A DNA stretch of 64,000 nucleotides from Streptomyces broussonetiae (GTDB lineage Bacteria > Actinomycetota > Actinomycetes > Streptomycetales > Streptomycetaceae): NCBI RefSeq assembly GCF_009796285.1, contig NZ_CP047020.1:62001-126000 (forward strand), given 5' to 3'. This document shows, one piece after another, positions 1 to 9,385 of this stretch. Under the pieces are notes generated by a model, which had not been told where the DNA came from, made no database searches, and worked only from the letters and a program-made list of their open reading frames with translations. Each line of letters starts with the position of its first letter. The stretch's first letter is position 1. Position numbers and translations under genes: made by a program.

Positions 1-159
1 CAGCGATCAAGTGCCCGGAGTGCCGGCGTGAGGTCCAGCTCGGTGCCGAACGGCCCCGCGGCAGCTGGTGACTACCGGTTGCCGCCCGGGTGGCAACCGG
101 TGGATACGGCCGTGGCTACGATCGGAAACGCCGTGACCCCGGCAGTTGCGATGCCGGGG

Positions 160-444
160 TCAGGGCGCCTGTACCGGTGACTGTCCGAGCCAGGTGATGG
201 TGAGAACGGAGAGGCGGCGAAGTGGCCGGTTCACCCAGTAGGTGAGGGAGAGCTGGCCGACGGAGGCGTGGCGGACGTCCTCGCCCTCGGGGTCCTCCGC
301 GTTCCACTGCCGAAAGCCCCACGGGTCGGCGGCGGCGGCGTCCAGGACGTCCCACACCATGTCTTCGACGTGCTCGGGCAGGGTGTCGAGGGACTTCGCG
401 GCCGGGGCGGAGAAGCGGACCGCGTACGGCTGCTGTTCGGTCAC
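160..444 (-). CDS. ParE/RelE-like toxin component
   Basis: A 94-residue protein with the compact alpha/beta pattern of the RelE/ParE toxin superfamily: an N-terminal YAVRFS strand, a helix around KSLDTLPEHVEDMVWDVLDAA, then strands ending LSVLTITWLG. I chose the GTG at 444 because its GTGA overlaps the stop of the upstream partner by 4 bases, the usual translational coupling of a toxin-antitoxin operon. Family knowledge: RelE members cut mRNA on the ribosome and ParE members inhibit gyrase; which applies here cannot be read from the sequence. The fold assignment is by pattern only. Moderately confident. Confidence 0.6.
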   Translation of the reverse strand: MTEQQPYAVRFSAPAAKSLDTLPEHVEDMVWDVLDAAAADPWGFRQWNAEDPEGEDVRHASVGQLSLTYWVNRPLRRLSVLTITWLGQSPVQAP

Positions 445-746
445 CGGCGCCGCCCGCGGAGCTGCGCCATGTCGATGAACTCGCTGTCGTCGTAGCCGGA
501 GGCGACGAACGCGTCGACCGCCGGGGCGGAGGCGAGGCGGCCCTGCCAGTCCTGGACGACCTCGTACAGCCCGCCGAGGGAGAACGTGCGCCGTGATTCG
601 TCGAGCGCGGCCACCCACTCCCGCTCGAAGGCCGGCACCCAGGTGTCGGCGCGCCGGTCGGCGCGCAGCTGGGCGAGGAGTTCGGCCGGCGCCCCGGGCG
701 CGGGGGCGTACGGCGTGACGGGGGCGTGGTCGGGCTGCGCGCTCAT
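441..746 (-). CDS. DUF6247-like protein, probable antitoxin partner
   Basis: A 101-residue protein that I recognise as resembling DUF6247 proteins of Streptomyces, commonly encoded just upstream of ParE-like toxins. The N-terminus is proline/alanine rich, followed by helices (APAELLAQLRADRRADTWVPAFEREWVAAL) and a basic tail ending RGRRR. The start at 746 is set by a GGGAGG Shine-Dalgarno six bases upstream; two in-frame ATGs further upstream lack one. The stop overlaps the next gene's GTG. Inference: it is the antitoxin and autoregulator of the pair. Confidence 0.6.
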   Translation of the reverse strand: MSAQPDHAPVTPYAPAPGAPAELLAQLRADRRADTWVPAFEREWVAALDESRRTFSLGGLYEVVQDWQGRLASAPAVDAFVASGYDDSEFIDMAQLRGRRR

Positions 747-823
747 CTGGTCCTCCCGGCGGGTCATCCCCTCACGGTACGCGCGCCGGGTGGCCGTGGA
801 TGCAGGCATGGACGGATCCCCTC

Positions 824-1230
824 CTACCGGGTGCGCAGGGTGCGGGCGACGGCCTGGGCGTGCTCGCGCAGTGGCAGGTCCTGCTTGTCCCAGTTGGCGG
901 CCACGTAGTTGAGGAGTTCGGTTGTGGCGCGCTCAGAGTCGCTCGGGTCGCTGGCGAGCAGCCTGTCGGCGGCGAGGGCGACGTCGAAGGCCGGGGTGGA
1001 CAGGTCTTGCGGGGCGATGGCGTTGTCGCGGTCGATGTCCAGGACCAGGAGGTGGCGCACCTGGTTGCGGGTCTGGATGGTGATGGTGTCCTCGCGCGGC
1101 GAGTCCGCGTCCGCGGTGACGAAGCCGGGGTGGTTGAGGATCACCGCGGCGATGGCCTCGGTGACACCGGCTCGGGCAGCAGGTCGTTGTCGGTGGGCGC
1201 CGCGTCCTTGAAGGTCAGCGTGTAGTTCAT
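824..1230 (-). pseudogene. Frameshifted conserved hypothetical gene
   Basis: The reading starts MNYTLTFKDAAPTDNDLLPE at 1230. Near 1170 it must jump to another frame to continue AGVTEAIAAVILNHPGFVTA and on to the stop at 824. Both halves have normal codon bias, and the downstream half has no good start of its own, so a one-base change in one gene is the simplest reading. The joined product would be about 135 residues, acidic in the middle, and I do not recognise it. It lies directly upstream of and parallel to the toxin-antitoxin pair. A sequencing error cannot be excluded. Confidence 0.5.
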
Positions 1231-1443
1231 CCCGGCCTCGGTGGTGAACCTCGCCGCCGGGGTCGGCGTCTGCGGCCTCGAAGTGCGGGCTGCGGCGCGG
1301 CGCGCACCCCTGCCGGGTGCTGGGGCCGACGGGTACGGCGGCCCGTGTCCCCGCCCGCCCAAGGCGCCGGCCCAGGCCCACCGCAGTCGCCGATCCGGGG
1401 CCGCCCCAGCCGCCGGCCGCGGGATGTGGCTACGGCGCCGGGT

Positions 1444-2121
1444 TCAGGGGATCGTCGAGCACGCCTGCCAGGCGGCCCGCCTCGTCGGTCGGGGCGAGGC
1501 CGGGTCGAGGCCGCCGGCCGCCGTCGCCAGCGCGGTGAGGGCCGGGACCAGGCCGGCGCGCTGGGGTGCGGGCAGGCGCTCGACCAGGGCCCGGATCTCC
1601 GCGCGGCGGTGGCGGAGAACGCGCTCCACCAGATCCTCACCGGCACCGGTCAGCCGGAGCACGACCTCGCGGCGGTTGTCCGGGTTGACCCGCCGGTCGG
1701 TCAGACCGAGGCCCTCCAGGCGTTCGGCCATGCGCAGTGCGGTGGACGGGGTGACGCCCAGGGTCGCGGCCATGGCGGCCAGCTTGATCGGGCCGCAGGT
1801 GTGCAGGGCGACCAGGGAGCGCAGTTGAGGAAGGGTCAGCGCAACGTCGACGGAGGCGAGGGCGCGGGCGGAGAGGGCGACGATCAGCCGCGAGGCCGCC
1901 ATCACGGCGACGGTGACCTCCTCCGCCTCCCGGTCCAGTGCCTCCTCCGACAGACCCAGCGGGCCCCGGCCCCGCCCCCGGGCCTGCCCCGCGGCCCCCG
2001 GCACCGGGTCCCGCCCCGGACTCCCGTGCTCCGGCGTCCGCTCCGGGTTTCCCCGCTCCGCAGCCCGCCCGCGCGGCCCCGGTTCCGGGGTCCGCCGTGG
2101 GCCGGCGTCCTGCTGGGCCAT
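1444..2121 (-). CDS. MarR-family transcriptional regulator
   Basis: About 225 residues. The first ~65 are a low-complexity Pro/Gly/Arg-rich extension, unusual for the family, whose members are typically 140-170 residues. The rest is a MarR fold: dimerisation helix, then LPQLRSLVAL, the helix-turn-helix LAAMAATLGVTPSTALRMAERL, and the wing DRRVNPDNRREVVLRLT. The start at 2121 has AGGAG seven bases upstream. It is divergent from the ClC channel remnant, so it may once have controlled that gene. MarR proteins repress and are released by small ligands; the ligand here is unknown. Confidence 0.85.
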   Translation of the reverse strand: MAQQDAGPRRTPEPGPRGRAAERGNPERTPEHGSPGRDPVPGAAGQARGRGRGPLGLSEEALDREAEEVTVAVMAASRLIVALSARALASVDVALTLPQLRSLVALHTCGPIKLAAMAATLGVTPSTALRMAERLEGLGLTDRRVNPDNRREVVLRLTGAGEDLVERVLRHRRAEIRALVERLPAPQRAGLVPALTALATAAGGLDPASPRPTRRAAWQACSTIP

Positions 2122-2340
2122 GGCTCCTCGTTCCTCTGATGCTGTCCACGATCCGTCCCTCACCCGCCCGCACCGGGGCAGCCGCGCCCCGACCCCGGTG
2201 ACGAGCCGACGACACCTCACACCGCTCACCACTCAGCGCTCACCAACCACCCTCACTCACCACGTTCTTTCGCGCGGGCAGCGTCGCCCGCGCGCCGCCC
2301 CTGCCGCCGTAGCCACAGCCATACGCGACCCGGAGCCACC

Positions 2341-4110
2341 ATGCCCACCTCTGCCCCGCCCCCGCCCGCCACCGACCCGCCCTGAAGATCCCGCACCTGG
2401 GCGACTTCCACGTACCCCCGCGCGTCGTGTTCATCTCGGCGCTCGCCATACCCATAGGCGTCGTCGCCGCGCTCGTGGCGACGGGGCTGCTGAAGCTGAT
2501 CGCGCTCATCACCAACCTGGCCTAATCCGGGATTAGTAGTGGTGGCTCCGTGGACGCCGAGCTGATGCCTGTGCCCGACCAAGCCTTGATGCTCTCTGAT
2601 AGATCGAGCACGGTTCGGCGTCCTCGTGGCCACCTCCACAGCACGGATGTTGGTGCTCGTCGGTGCTAGGCGAACGCCTGTACCTGGCCGGGCCTTGATG
2701 CCTGGAGAAAGATCGGCGCCGTCCAGCGGCGGTGCCGTCGGCTCGCTGCTGGCCCAGTTCCTCAAGGTCACCACGGACGAGCGCAAGGCCCTGCTGGTGG
2801 CCGGTTCCGCCGCCGGCATGGCCGCGACCTTCAACGCGCCGCTCGCCTCCATCCTGCTCGCGGTCGAGCTGCTGCTCTTCGAATGGCGGCCGCGCTCCTA
2901 CCTGCCCGTCGCCGTCGCCGCCGTGACCGCCACCCTGGTTCGCGGTCCGCTGCTCGGCACCAAGCCCCTCTTCGCCGGCGCGCACGTGCCGGACCACATC
3001 GACCTGTCCGCGTACGGGCTGTGTGTCGTCGCGGGCGCCGCGGCCGGACTGCTCGCGCTGGGCGCCACCGCCCTCGTGTACCTCTCCGAGGACCTGTTCG
3101 CCAGGCTGCGCGTCCACTGGATGTGGTGGCCCGCGATCGGTGGTGTGATCATCGGCCTCGGCGGGCTCGTCGAGCCGCGTGCGCTGGGTGTGGGGTACGA
3201 CGTCATCGGCGCGCTGCTGACCGGGCACGCCACGACCGGGCTGATCGTCGGCATCCTGGTCGTGAAGACCCTGATCTGGGGACTGTCGCTGGGCTCGGGC
3301 ACCTCCGGCGGTGTTCTCGCGCCCATGTTCATGGTGGGCGGCGCGCTCGGCGCGGCCGAGGCCCTGGTCTTCCCGCACGTCAGCCCCGGCTTCTGGGCCC
3401 TGGTGTCGCTGGCGGGTGTGCTCGGCGGTGTCATGCGCTCCCCGCTCACCGGCATCGTCTTCTGCCTGGAGCTCACCCACGAGGTCAACGCCCTGATCCC
3501 GATGGTGATCACCGCGTCGGCCGCCTATCTGCTGTCGGTGGTGCTGCTGAAGCGCTCGGTGCTCACCGAGAAGCTCGCCCGGCGCGGCATGCACCTCACC
3601 CGCGAGTACTCCGTGGACCCGCTGGAGGTACATCTCGTACGGCAGTTGGAGACGCCCGTCGGCGTCACGTTCGCCGCCGGCCGCGCCGCCGGCGAGGTCA
3701 CCGCCGAACTGCGCGCCGCGCACGAGGCGGGCGACCCCGAGGGGCTGCTCGCGCAGCGGCTGTACCCGGTCCTGGACGCGGACGGCGCTCTCGCCGGAGT
3801 CGTCACGCGCGGCACGCTCGTCCACGCCGACCCGGCCGACGCCACCCCGCTCGGCGAGCTGGCCCGGCCCGCGGTCACCGCGCACCCCGACGAGACCCTG
3901 CGCACGCTCGCCAACCGCATGGCCGAACGCGAGGTCACCCGGCTGCTGGTGGTCACCCGCGAGCCGGAGCCCCGCCTGGAGGGCATCGTCAGCCTGCGCC
4001 ATCTGCTGGCCGCGCGCCGCATCGACCTGCACGAGGAGCACCACGCCGAGCGGGTCCTGACCCTGCGCACCCGGCGCCGCGACCCGGCCCCTGCAGCGGC
4101 CACCAGCTGA
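2341..4110 (+). pseudogene. Decayed ClC-family chloride channel/transporter
   Basis: The N-terminus starts at ATG 2341 (GGAG upstream), needs a one-base frame change near 2383, then reads LKIPHLGDFHVPP and a first membrane helix until a stop at 2523-2525. About 200 bases of unrelated DNA follow. From about 2725 the ClC sequence resumes at GGAVGSLLAQFL and runs to 4110, with membrane helices, the GSGTSGG and GGVMRSPLTG motifs and two C-terminal CBS domains. The segment that would hold the first selectivity motifs (GxGIP, GxEGP) is missing, so no working channel can be made. The 3' part may still be translated from an internal start. Confidence 0.8.
2526..2724. repeat. Unrelated insert in the ClC gene with internal direct repeats
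   Basis: This 200-base stretch replaces the missing ClC segment and has no recognisable gene. It contains two imperfect direct copies of a ~45-base motif, at about 2550-2597 and 2659-2704. Both contain GCCTGT followed by CTTGATGC in the same spacing. I could not assign it to a known element; it may be the remains of a mobile element that deleted part of the channel gene. Confidence 0.4.
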
Positions 4111-4297
4111 CGTCGGACCATCGGCTGGAAGCCCGCCACCAGCCGAAACTCGGCCACGAATGAAGATGGGCGAGGCAACTATTGCAAAGGGCAAGAAAAG
4201 GTCCCATCCAATCCGCATCAACCCTGCATAGTCAAACGATTCCGCAGCGCAACACTGACTCGCGCTGAAGGAAGCGGAACATCCGGCTTCGGAAGGA

Positions 4298-5221
4298 GTG
4301 AGCACGGTGGGACGGCGCAGTGCCCGGCGGGAAGCGGAACGGGTGGCGGCTCTCGCCGCCGAGCAGCTTCTGCGGGCCGGCGGGATACTGCGGCCACCCC
4401 GGACGGCAGAGCCGTCTTCCGCACCGATCAGGGCGTCAACGACGCGCCCTCCCGGGAGCGTTGGGCGCACGACAAAATCGTGCGCTCGACGCACGGGGTG
4501 AACTGCACCGGCTCGTGCTCGTGGAAGGTCTACGTCAAGGACGGCCTGATCACCTGGGAGACCCAGGAGACGGACTATCCCTCGACGGGACCCGACCGGC
4601 CCGAGTACGAGCCGCGGGGCTGCCCGCGCGGCGCCTCGTTCTCCTGGTACACCTACTCCCCCACCCGCGTGCGGTACCCCCATGTGCGCGGCGTGCTGCT
4701 GGAGTTGTACCGCGAGGCCCGCGCCCGGCTCGGCGATCCCGTGGCCGCGTGGGCGGAGGTCACCTCCGATCCGGTGAAGCGGCGGCGCTACCAGTCGGCG
4801 CGCGGCAAGGGCGGCCTGGTGCGGGTGGGTTGGCAGGAGGCGCTGGAGATCGCGGCCGCCGCGCACGTCCACACCATCGCCGTCCACGGGCCCGACCGGG
4901 TCGCCGGGTTCTCCCCGATCCCGGCGATGTCGATGGCCTCGCACGCGGTCGGCGCCCGGTTCATGTCCTGATCGGGGCGCCGATGCTGTCGTTCTACGAC
5001 TGGTACGCCGACCTTCCCGTCGCCTCGCCGCAGATCTTCGGCGACCAGACGGACGTGCCCGAGTCCGGGGACTGGTGGGACGCCGCGTATCTGATGCTGT
5101 GGGGCTCCAACGTCCCGGTGACCCGCACCCCGGACGCGCACTGGATGACCGAGGCCCGCTACCGAGGGCAGAAGGTCGTGGTGGTCTCGCCCGACTACGC
5201 GGACGCGACCAAGTTCGCGGT
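4298..5221 (+). pseudogene. narG: narG remnant: nitrate reductase alpha subunit, N-terminal part
   Basis: From a GTG at 4298 (GGAAGGAG upstream) three reading frames together spell the N-terminus of the respiratory nitrate reductase alpha subunit. It includes the Fe-S motif [11 protein letters not shown], then [45 protein letters not shown] and VVVSPDYAD. Frame changes occur near 4395 and 4968, where one C is missing. Homology stops abruptly near 5221. NarG is normally over 1,200 residues, so roughly three quarters is absent, as are narHJI. It is a dead gene. An 8-bp-stem hairpin (5248-5267) follows the breakpoint. Confidence 0.85.
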
Positions 5222-5359
5222 CCACCTTTCGCTCGGTGTTGTTTCCAGGCTGGGCCATCGCCCAGCCCACATGGATTCCCCTCGATGGACGGTGCGCGGC
5301 CGTGCGCGCACTCCACCGCGGCCGACGCATATCGGCGCCGCCTGCCCGGGAACCGTCCC

Positions 5360-5686
5360 TCAGCGGCCGAGGGCGTTCTCCAGCTGCCGCTTGGTCATCG
5401 AGGAGCGGCCCTGGATATGGCGTTTCTTCGCTTCTTCGTACAGCTGGTCCCTGGTGGGCCCTTTGGCGCCGCTGTGCGAGCGCTGCCCACCGCGCTGCGA
5501 CGCGGACTTGGGATCCCGGGTGGAGGCCTTGCCGGCGGACTGCGACTCGCCCGACCTGGCGCGCTCCTTGTTGACCGACCGGGCAGCGATCTCCTTGGCC
5601 CGCTTGGGCGACTCGCCACGGTCTTGGGCGCTCTTCTTGATGTGCTCGTACTGCCGCTCCCGCTTGGGGCTCGATCCCGCAGGCAT
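5360..5686 (-). CDS. Plasmid stabilisation-like basic protein
   Basis: A 108-residue, very basic, Ser/Arg/Lys-rich protein starting MPAGSSPKRERQYEHIK. The C-terminal segment TRDQLYEEAKKRHIQGRSSMTKRQLENAL resembles the Rho-N/SAP-like helical module. Actinobacterial homologues are often labelled plasmid stabilisation protein; that name is historical and the function is not established. The start at 5686 has AGGAAAGGA upstream. It is monocistronic. The basic middle section suggests nucleic-acid binding, which is inference. Confidence 0.7.
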   Translation of the reverse strand: MPAGSSPKRERQYEHIKKSAQDRGESPKRAKEIAARSVNKERARSGESQSAGKASTRDPKSASQRGGQRSHSGAKGPTRDQLYEEAKKRHIQGRSSMTKRQLENALGR

Positions 5687-6247
5687 CTACTGTCCTTTCC
5701 TAGAGTGATCGCTCCCACTCTCGGGGTGAAGCGAGCACACAGCCACGGCTGGAGGTCCGTTCGGGGCCCCGGGTTCCCTCGAGGGGCCGGTCACCGCATG
5801 CGGCAGGCCAGAGAAACTCCGGCCGTACGGCGCCGTCGTTGCCGGCAGGGGGAATCCTCGCCCTGAGACGCTGTGATTGTTGTGTGTCGAAGGCAGCTGT
5901 GTGACATGCGGCCTTCCCATTCGGCACGGCCGCACCGAATCAGCTCCTGCAGGCGGGACTGGCCGGCCGAGCGCGCCGGGCAGCCGCAGCCCTGGCCGAC
6001 CGTCACGAGTACGACCGCATCCGCCCCGGAGCCGACCGCCCGGGCCCGGCCCGACCGAACGCGACACCGCATCCGCGCAGGCGCGGGCCAGACTCTGAGC
6101 GGTAAGGCCGTGGCACGCGCCGCCTCGAGCAGTGGCCCGCAGATCAAGCCCGGAGCATCAGAGCCAGTCGTACCTCGGGCCGGATCACCGCCCGAGGCAG
6201 CACCCGATCATCCTCCCTTGCCGTGGCCGCCTGTTGGCCCGAGTCGC
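5687..6247. other. Intergenic, no gene recognised
   Basis: Open frames exist on both strands but none shows a Shine-Dalgarno site, a recognisable domain or actinobacterial codon pattern. The part next to 5686 presumably carries the promoter of the basic protein. No tRNA or clear terminator was seen. Confidence 0.4.
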
Positions 6248-7336
6248 TCACCCCTGGGTGTGCTGTACGCACTCGATGACGACGTCGCGGAGGCTGCCGG
6301 TACGCTCCAGTAGTCGCCGCTGCTCGCGGGCTCCGTTGCCGCGGCGCAGCAGCTTGCCCACGGCCTCTTCGACGCAGGTCGCGTCCCCGCTGTCGGTCAA
6401 CGCGTCCCCGATGTGCTCCAGCAGTTTGCTCAGCACGTCGGCGGGGGTCCTGGGCCGCATCGTCGTCGGGTCGAGCAGGTCGTGGTCCAGGCCGGACCGG
6501 GCGGCCTGCCAGGCGGCGAGCTTGAACAGGCTGACACTGTGGTCGAGCGGGGGGCGCCCCGCCCGCCAGTCTCGTGCGGCCGTCTCGACCAGAGCACGGG
6601 CCAGCGAGGCAAGGAGTACGGCGGTGTCCGCGCGCAGGCACACGTCGGCCACGCGGATCTCCACCGTCGGGTAGCGCGCGGACAGACGGGCATCGAAGTA
6701 CACCATTGCCTCGTCCAGGATGACCCCGGTGGCCACCATGTCGGCCACCCGCCGGTGGTATTGCTCGGCCGAGCGGAACAGCTCCGTCGGCCCAGCCGAC
6801 GGCCAGCGTGCCCATACGCGGTTGCGGTAGCTGGCGTAGCCGGTGTCCCGGCCCTGCCAGAACGGTGAGTTGGTGCTCAGCGCACTGAGCACTGCGAGCC
6901 ATGGACGCAGCCGGTCGAGCACGGCGACGCCCTCCTCGTCGGACTCCACCGACACATGCACATGGCAACCGCACACCAGTTGCTCCTGAGTGGCGATCCC
7001 GTACTGTTCGGCCATCCGTTGATAGCGCTCGTTCGCGCTGATCGAGGGGCTGACCGGTAGCGGGGAGGTGGCGAGGGCCGCGACCGTGCACCCGGTCTCA
7101 CTGGCGTGCCGTGCCGCCTCCTTGCGGCAGCGCATGATCTCGGCCCCGAGGTCCGCCATGTTCGACTGCGGATGCGTGGCGAACTCCAGCATCTGCCTGT
7201 ACAGCTCTTTTTCGAAGACATCCTGTCCAGGATCGTCCCGGTCGGCATGGGCGAGGACGGCGGCCGACAATGCCTTCGGCTGTCCGGTGTCCGGATCAAC
7301 CAGCAGCAGCTCCTCCTCCACTCCGACGGTGCGCAC
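6248..7336 (-). CDS. YbdK-type carboxylate-amine ligase (glutamate-cysteine ligase 2 family)
   Basis: A 362-residue soluble protein matching the GCS2/YbdK family over its full usual length. Diagnostic segments are the N-terminal GVEEELLLVDPDTG, the acidic and histidine-bearing GCHVHVSVESDEEGVAVLDRLRPWL near residue 120, SALSTNSPFWQGRDTGYASYR, and TVEIRVADVCLRADTAVLLASLARAL. Family members join an amino acid to a carboxylate using ATP; a weak glutamate-cysteine ligase activity has been reported for E. coli YbdK. The physiological substrate here is not readable. The start ATG at 7336 is the natural family N-terminus. It stands alone. Confidence 0.9.
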   Translation of the reverse strand: MRTVGVEEELLLVDPDTGQPKALSAAVLAHADRDDPGQDVFEKELYRQMLEFATHPQSNMADLGAEIMRCRKEAARHASETGCTVAALATSPLPVSPSISANERYQRMAEQYGIATQEQLVCGCHVHVSVESDEEGVAVLDRLRPWLAVLSALSTNSPFWQGRDTGYASYRNRVWARWPSAGPTELFRSAEQYHRRVADMVATGVILDEAMVYFDARLSARYPTVEIRVADVCLRADTAVLLASLARALVETAARDWRAGRPPLDHSVSLFKLAAWQAARSGLDHDLLDPTTMRPRTPADVLSKLLEHIGDALTDSGDATCVEEAVGKLLRRGNGAREQRRLLERTGSLRDVVIECVQHTQG

Positions 7337-7849
7337 CCGGTGCCACCCTCCTGTCCGTGCCGCTCAGGACCGTCCCGTATCCGGGAGCCGTCGCGGCTCT
7401 GTACCCGACTGCCCCCGTCAGAGCCGCCGACACCTGACAAGGCCGACCATCCGACAAGGCCGACCATCGACTGACAGGCAAGATCCAACACGATGACGGC
7501 TGCCACAGCACTGCACTGCCGAGCCACCTGCGTAGCCCTGCCTACGAGACCGGACCCGGCAACAACGTAACGGTGCTCCGCCCGACCGCGGCGCGTCTGC
7601 GCGCCTTGATCCCCCGGCCCCGGAACCCGACCCGGGTACTGCTCCTGGGCTCCCTCCGTCGGCGCGCCGTGCCACCTCCTGCCGGCCGGATCCCTTCGTA
7701 CCGCACCACGATGCCCCTCAGCTCCGCCCCTCTTCCCACCTCGCCGCGTATTCCACTCGCACGGGACCCCACACCCGCGTTTCCGGGTTTGACAGGCGGA
7801 GCGAGTGCAACACGGTCAGTACGGCCCCGCCCAGCACAGGAGGAAGGCC
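7337..7849. other. Divergent intergenic region
   Basis: About 510 bases between the divergently transcribed ligase and decarboxylase-like genes. It must hold both promoters. I see an AGGAGGAAGG ribosome site immediately before 7850 but no convincing gene. The open frames here look like complementary-strand shadows. Confidence 0.4.
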
Positions 7850-9313
7850 ATGGATCACTCTCGCGCACCCGTACTGGAGGCCTTGCAGGAGTTCCGACGC
7901 CGCGGTGACGTGGTGTTCGGGCCGCCGGGACACAAGCAGGGGCGCGGCACCGATCCACGGGTCGCCGAGGTGCTCGGCCTGGACGTCTTCCGTTCCGACG
8001 TGCTGACCCTCAACGGGCTGGACGACCGCCGCCAATCACAAGGGCTGTTGGAGCAGGCACAGGCCCTGATGGCGGACGCCGTCGGTGCCGAGCATGCCTT
8101 CTTCTCGACTTGCGGCAGCTCCCTGTCCGTGAAGACCGCCATGCTCTCGGTCGCCGGCCCCGGCGAGAAGCTGCTGCTGTCCCGCAACGCGCACAAGGCG
8201 GTCATTGCCGCCGTGATCATCAACGGTGTGGAGCCGATCTGGGTGCATCCTAAGTTCGACACCGCACGTCACCTGGCACACCCGCCTGAGCCCGACGACG
8301 TACGGCAGCAGCTGCACGAGCACCCGGACGCCAAGGGCATGCTGCTGATCACCCCCACCGACTGGGGTACCTGCGCCGACATCCGAGGAGTGGCCGACGC
8401 CTGCCACGCCGTCGACGTCCCGCTCATCGTGGACGAGGCCTGGGGCGCCCACCTGCCCTTCCATCCAGACCTGCCCACCTGGGGCATGGACGCCGACGCG
8501 GACCTGGTCGTCACCAGTGTGCACAAGATGGGCGGCGCCATCGAGCAGAGCTCGGTCTTCCACCTCCAGCACGACCGTGTGGCCCCCGAGGCGCTCAAGC
8601 AGCGAGAGGACCTGCTCGGGACCACCAGTGCCTCCTCCCTGGTCTACGGCGCCCTTGACGGTTGGCGGCGTCAGATGGTTGAGCATGGCCGTGACCTGCT
8701 GGACACCGCCCTGCACCGCGCCAAACGGATCCGAGGCGTGCTGCAGGAGCTGCCCGGCTTGCGAGTCATGGACGGGGAGGTGATCAACGAGGGACTGACC
8801 GCCGAGTTCGACCCGATGAAGATCGTCATCGACGTACGGGACCTCGGCGTCAGCGGCATGCAGGCGACCGAATGGCTGCGGACCCACTGCCACGTCGACA
8901 TGGGCGGCTCCGACACCTGCAGGATCAGCGCCTCCATCACCCACGCGGACAACGAGGAGACCGAGAAGGTCCTGGTGGAGGCCTTGCGCACTCTCGTGGA
9001 GAGCGCCGATTCGATCGAGCGGCAGCCCCAGGTGCACCTGCCCGGGCCCGGCGTACTGGAACTGGAGCAGGCCGTTCTGCCCCGCGAGGCCTTCTTCGCC
9101 CCTACCGAACAGGTGTCCGCCGACAGCGCGGTCGGCAGGATCGCCGCCGAGATGATCAGCCCCTATCCGCCCGGCGTGCCCGTGGTCGCGCCTGGCGAGG
9201 TGATCACGGAGGATGTGCTCGACTTTCTGCACAGCGGCGTGGCCCACGGCTTTTTGATCACAGACGCGGCGGACCCGTCGCTGCAGACTCTGCGCGTCAT
9301 GGAACGCCACTGA
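7850..9313 (+). CDS. Orn/Lys/Arg decarboxylase family PLP-dependent enzyme
   Basis: A 487-residue fold-type I PLP enzyme of the group that includes ornithine, lysine and arginine decarboxylases. It shows FGPPGHKQGRG near the N-terminus, the STCGSSLSVKTA cofactor phosphate-binding loop, IVDEAWGAHLPF with the cofactor aspartate, and the Schiff-base lysine in SVHKMGG (about K226). The C-terminal part carries GVPVVAPGEVI. It lacks the N-terminal wing domain of the large inducible enzymes, so it resembles the shorter (~490 residue) Gram-positive type. The start at 7850 has a strong AGGAGGAAGG. The exact amino-acid substrate cannot be told from sequence. Confidence 0.88.
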   Translation: MDHSRAPVLEALQEFRRRGDVVFGPPGHKQGRGTDPRVAEVLGLDVFRSDVLTLNGLDDRRQSQGLLEQAQALMADAVGAEHAFFSTCGSSLSVKTAMLSVAGPGEKLLLSRNAHKAVIAAVIINGVEPIWVHPKFDTARHLAHPPEPDDVRQQLHEHPDAKGMLLITPTDWGTCADIRGVADACHAVDVPLIVDEAWGAHLPFHPDLPTWGMDADADLVVTSVHKMGGAIEQSSVFHLQHDRVAPEALKQREDLLGTTSASSLVYGALDGWRRQMVEHGRDLLDTALHRAKRIRGVLQELPGLRVMDGEVINEGLTAEFDPMKIVIDVRDLGVSGMQATEWLRTHCHVDMGGSDTCRISASITHADNEETEKVLVEALRTLVESADSIERQPQVHLPGPGVLELEQAVLPREAFFAPTEQVSADSAVGRIAAEMISPYPPGVPVVAPGEVITEDVLDFLHSGVAHGFLITDAADPSLQTLRVMERH

Positions 9314-9385
9314 CGAGCCCGTCACGACGCCACGCCGCGCGGTGGTGTTCAGATTGTCACAGCCATGAAGCCGTGGGAGCTGCGC

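Noticed and set aside
1..159. Left edge of the window
   Set aside because: Only the end of an unidentified sequence and chance frames. A CPEC motif near base 16 is too short to assign.
5248..5267. 8-bp stem hairpin (GGCTGGGC/GCCCAGCC) after the narG breakpoint
   Set aside because: It has no T-run and no intact gene before it. It may be chance or an element end, so it was not called a terminator.
2533..5316. A 927-codon open frame on the minus strand
   Set aside because: It runs opposite the ClC and narG remnants, is rich in Gly/Arg/Gln low-complexity sequence, and has no domain. Long antisense frames are normal in such GC-rich DNA.
5873..6313. Open frames between the basic protein and the YbdK-type ligase
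   Set aside because: No start signals or domains; considered non-coding.
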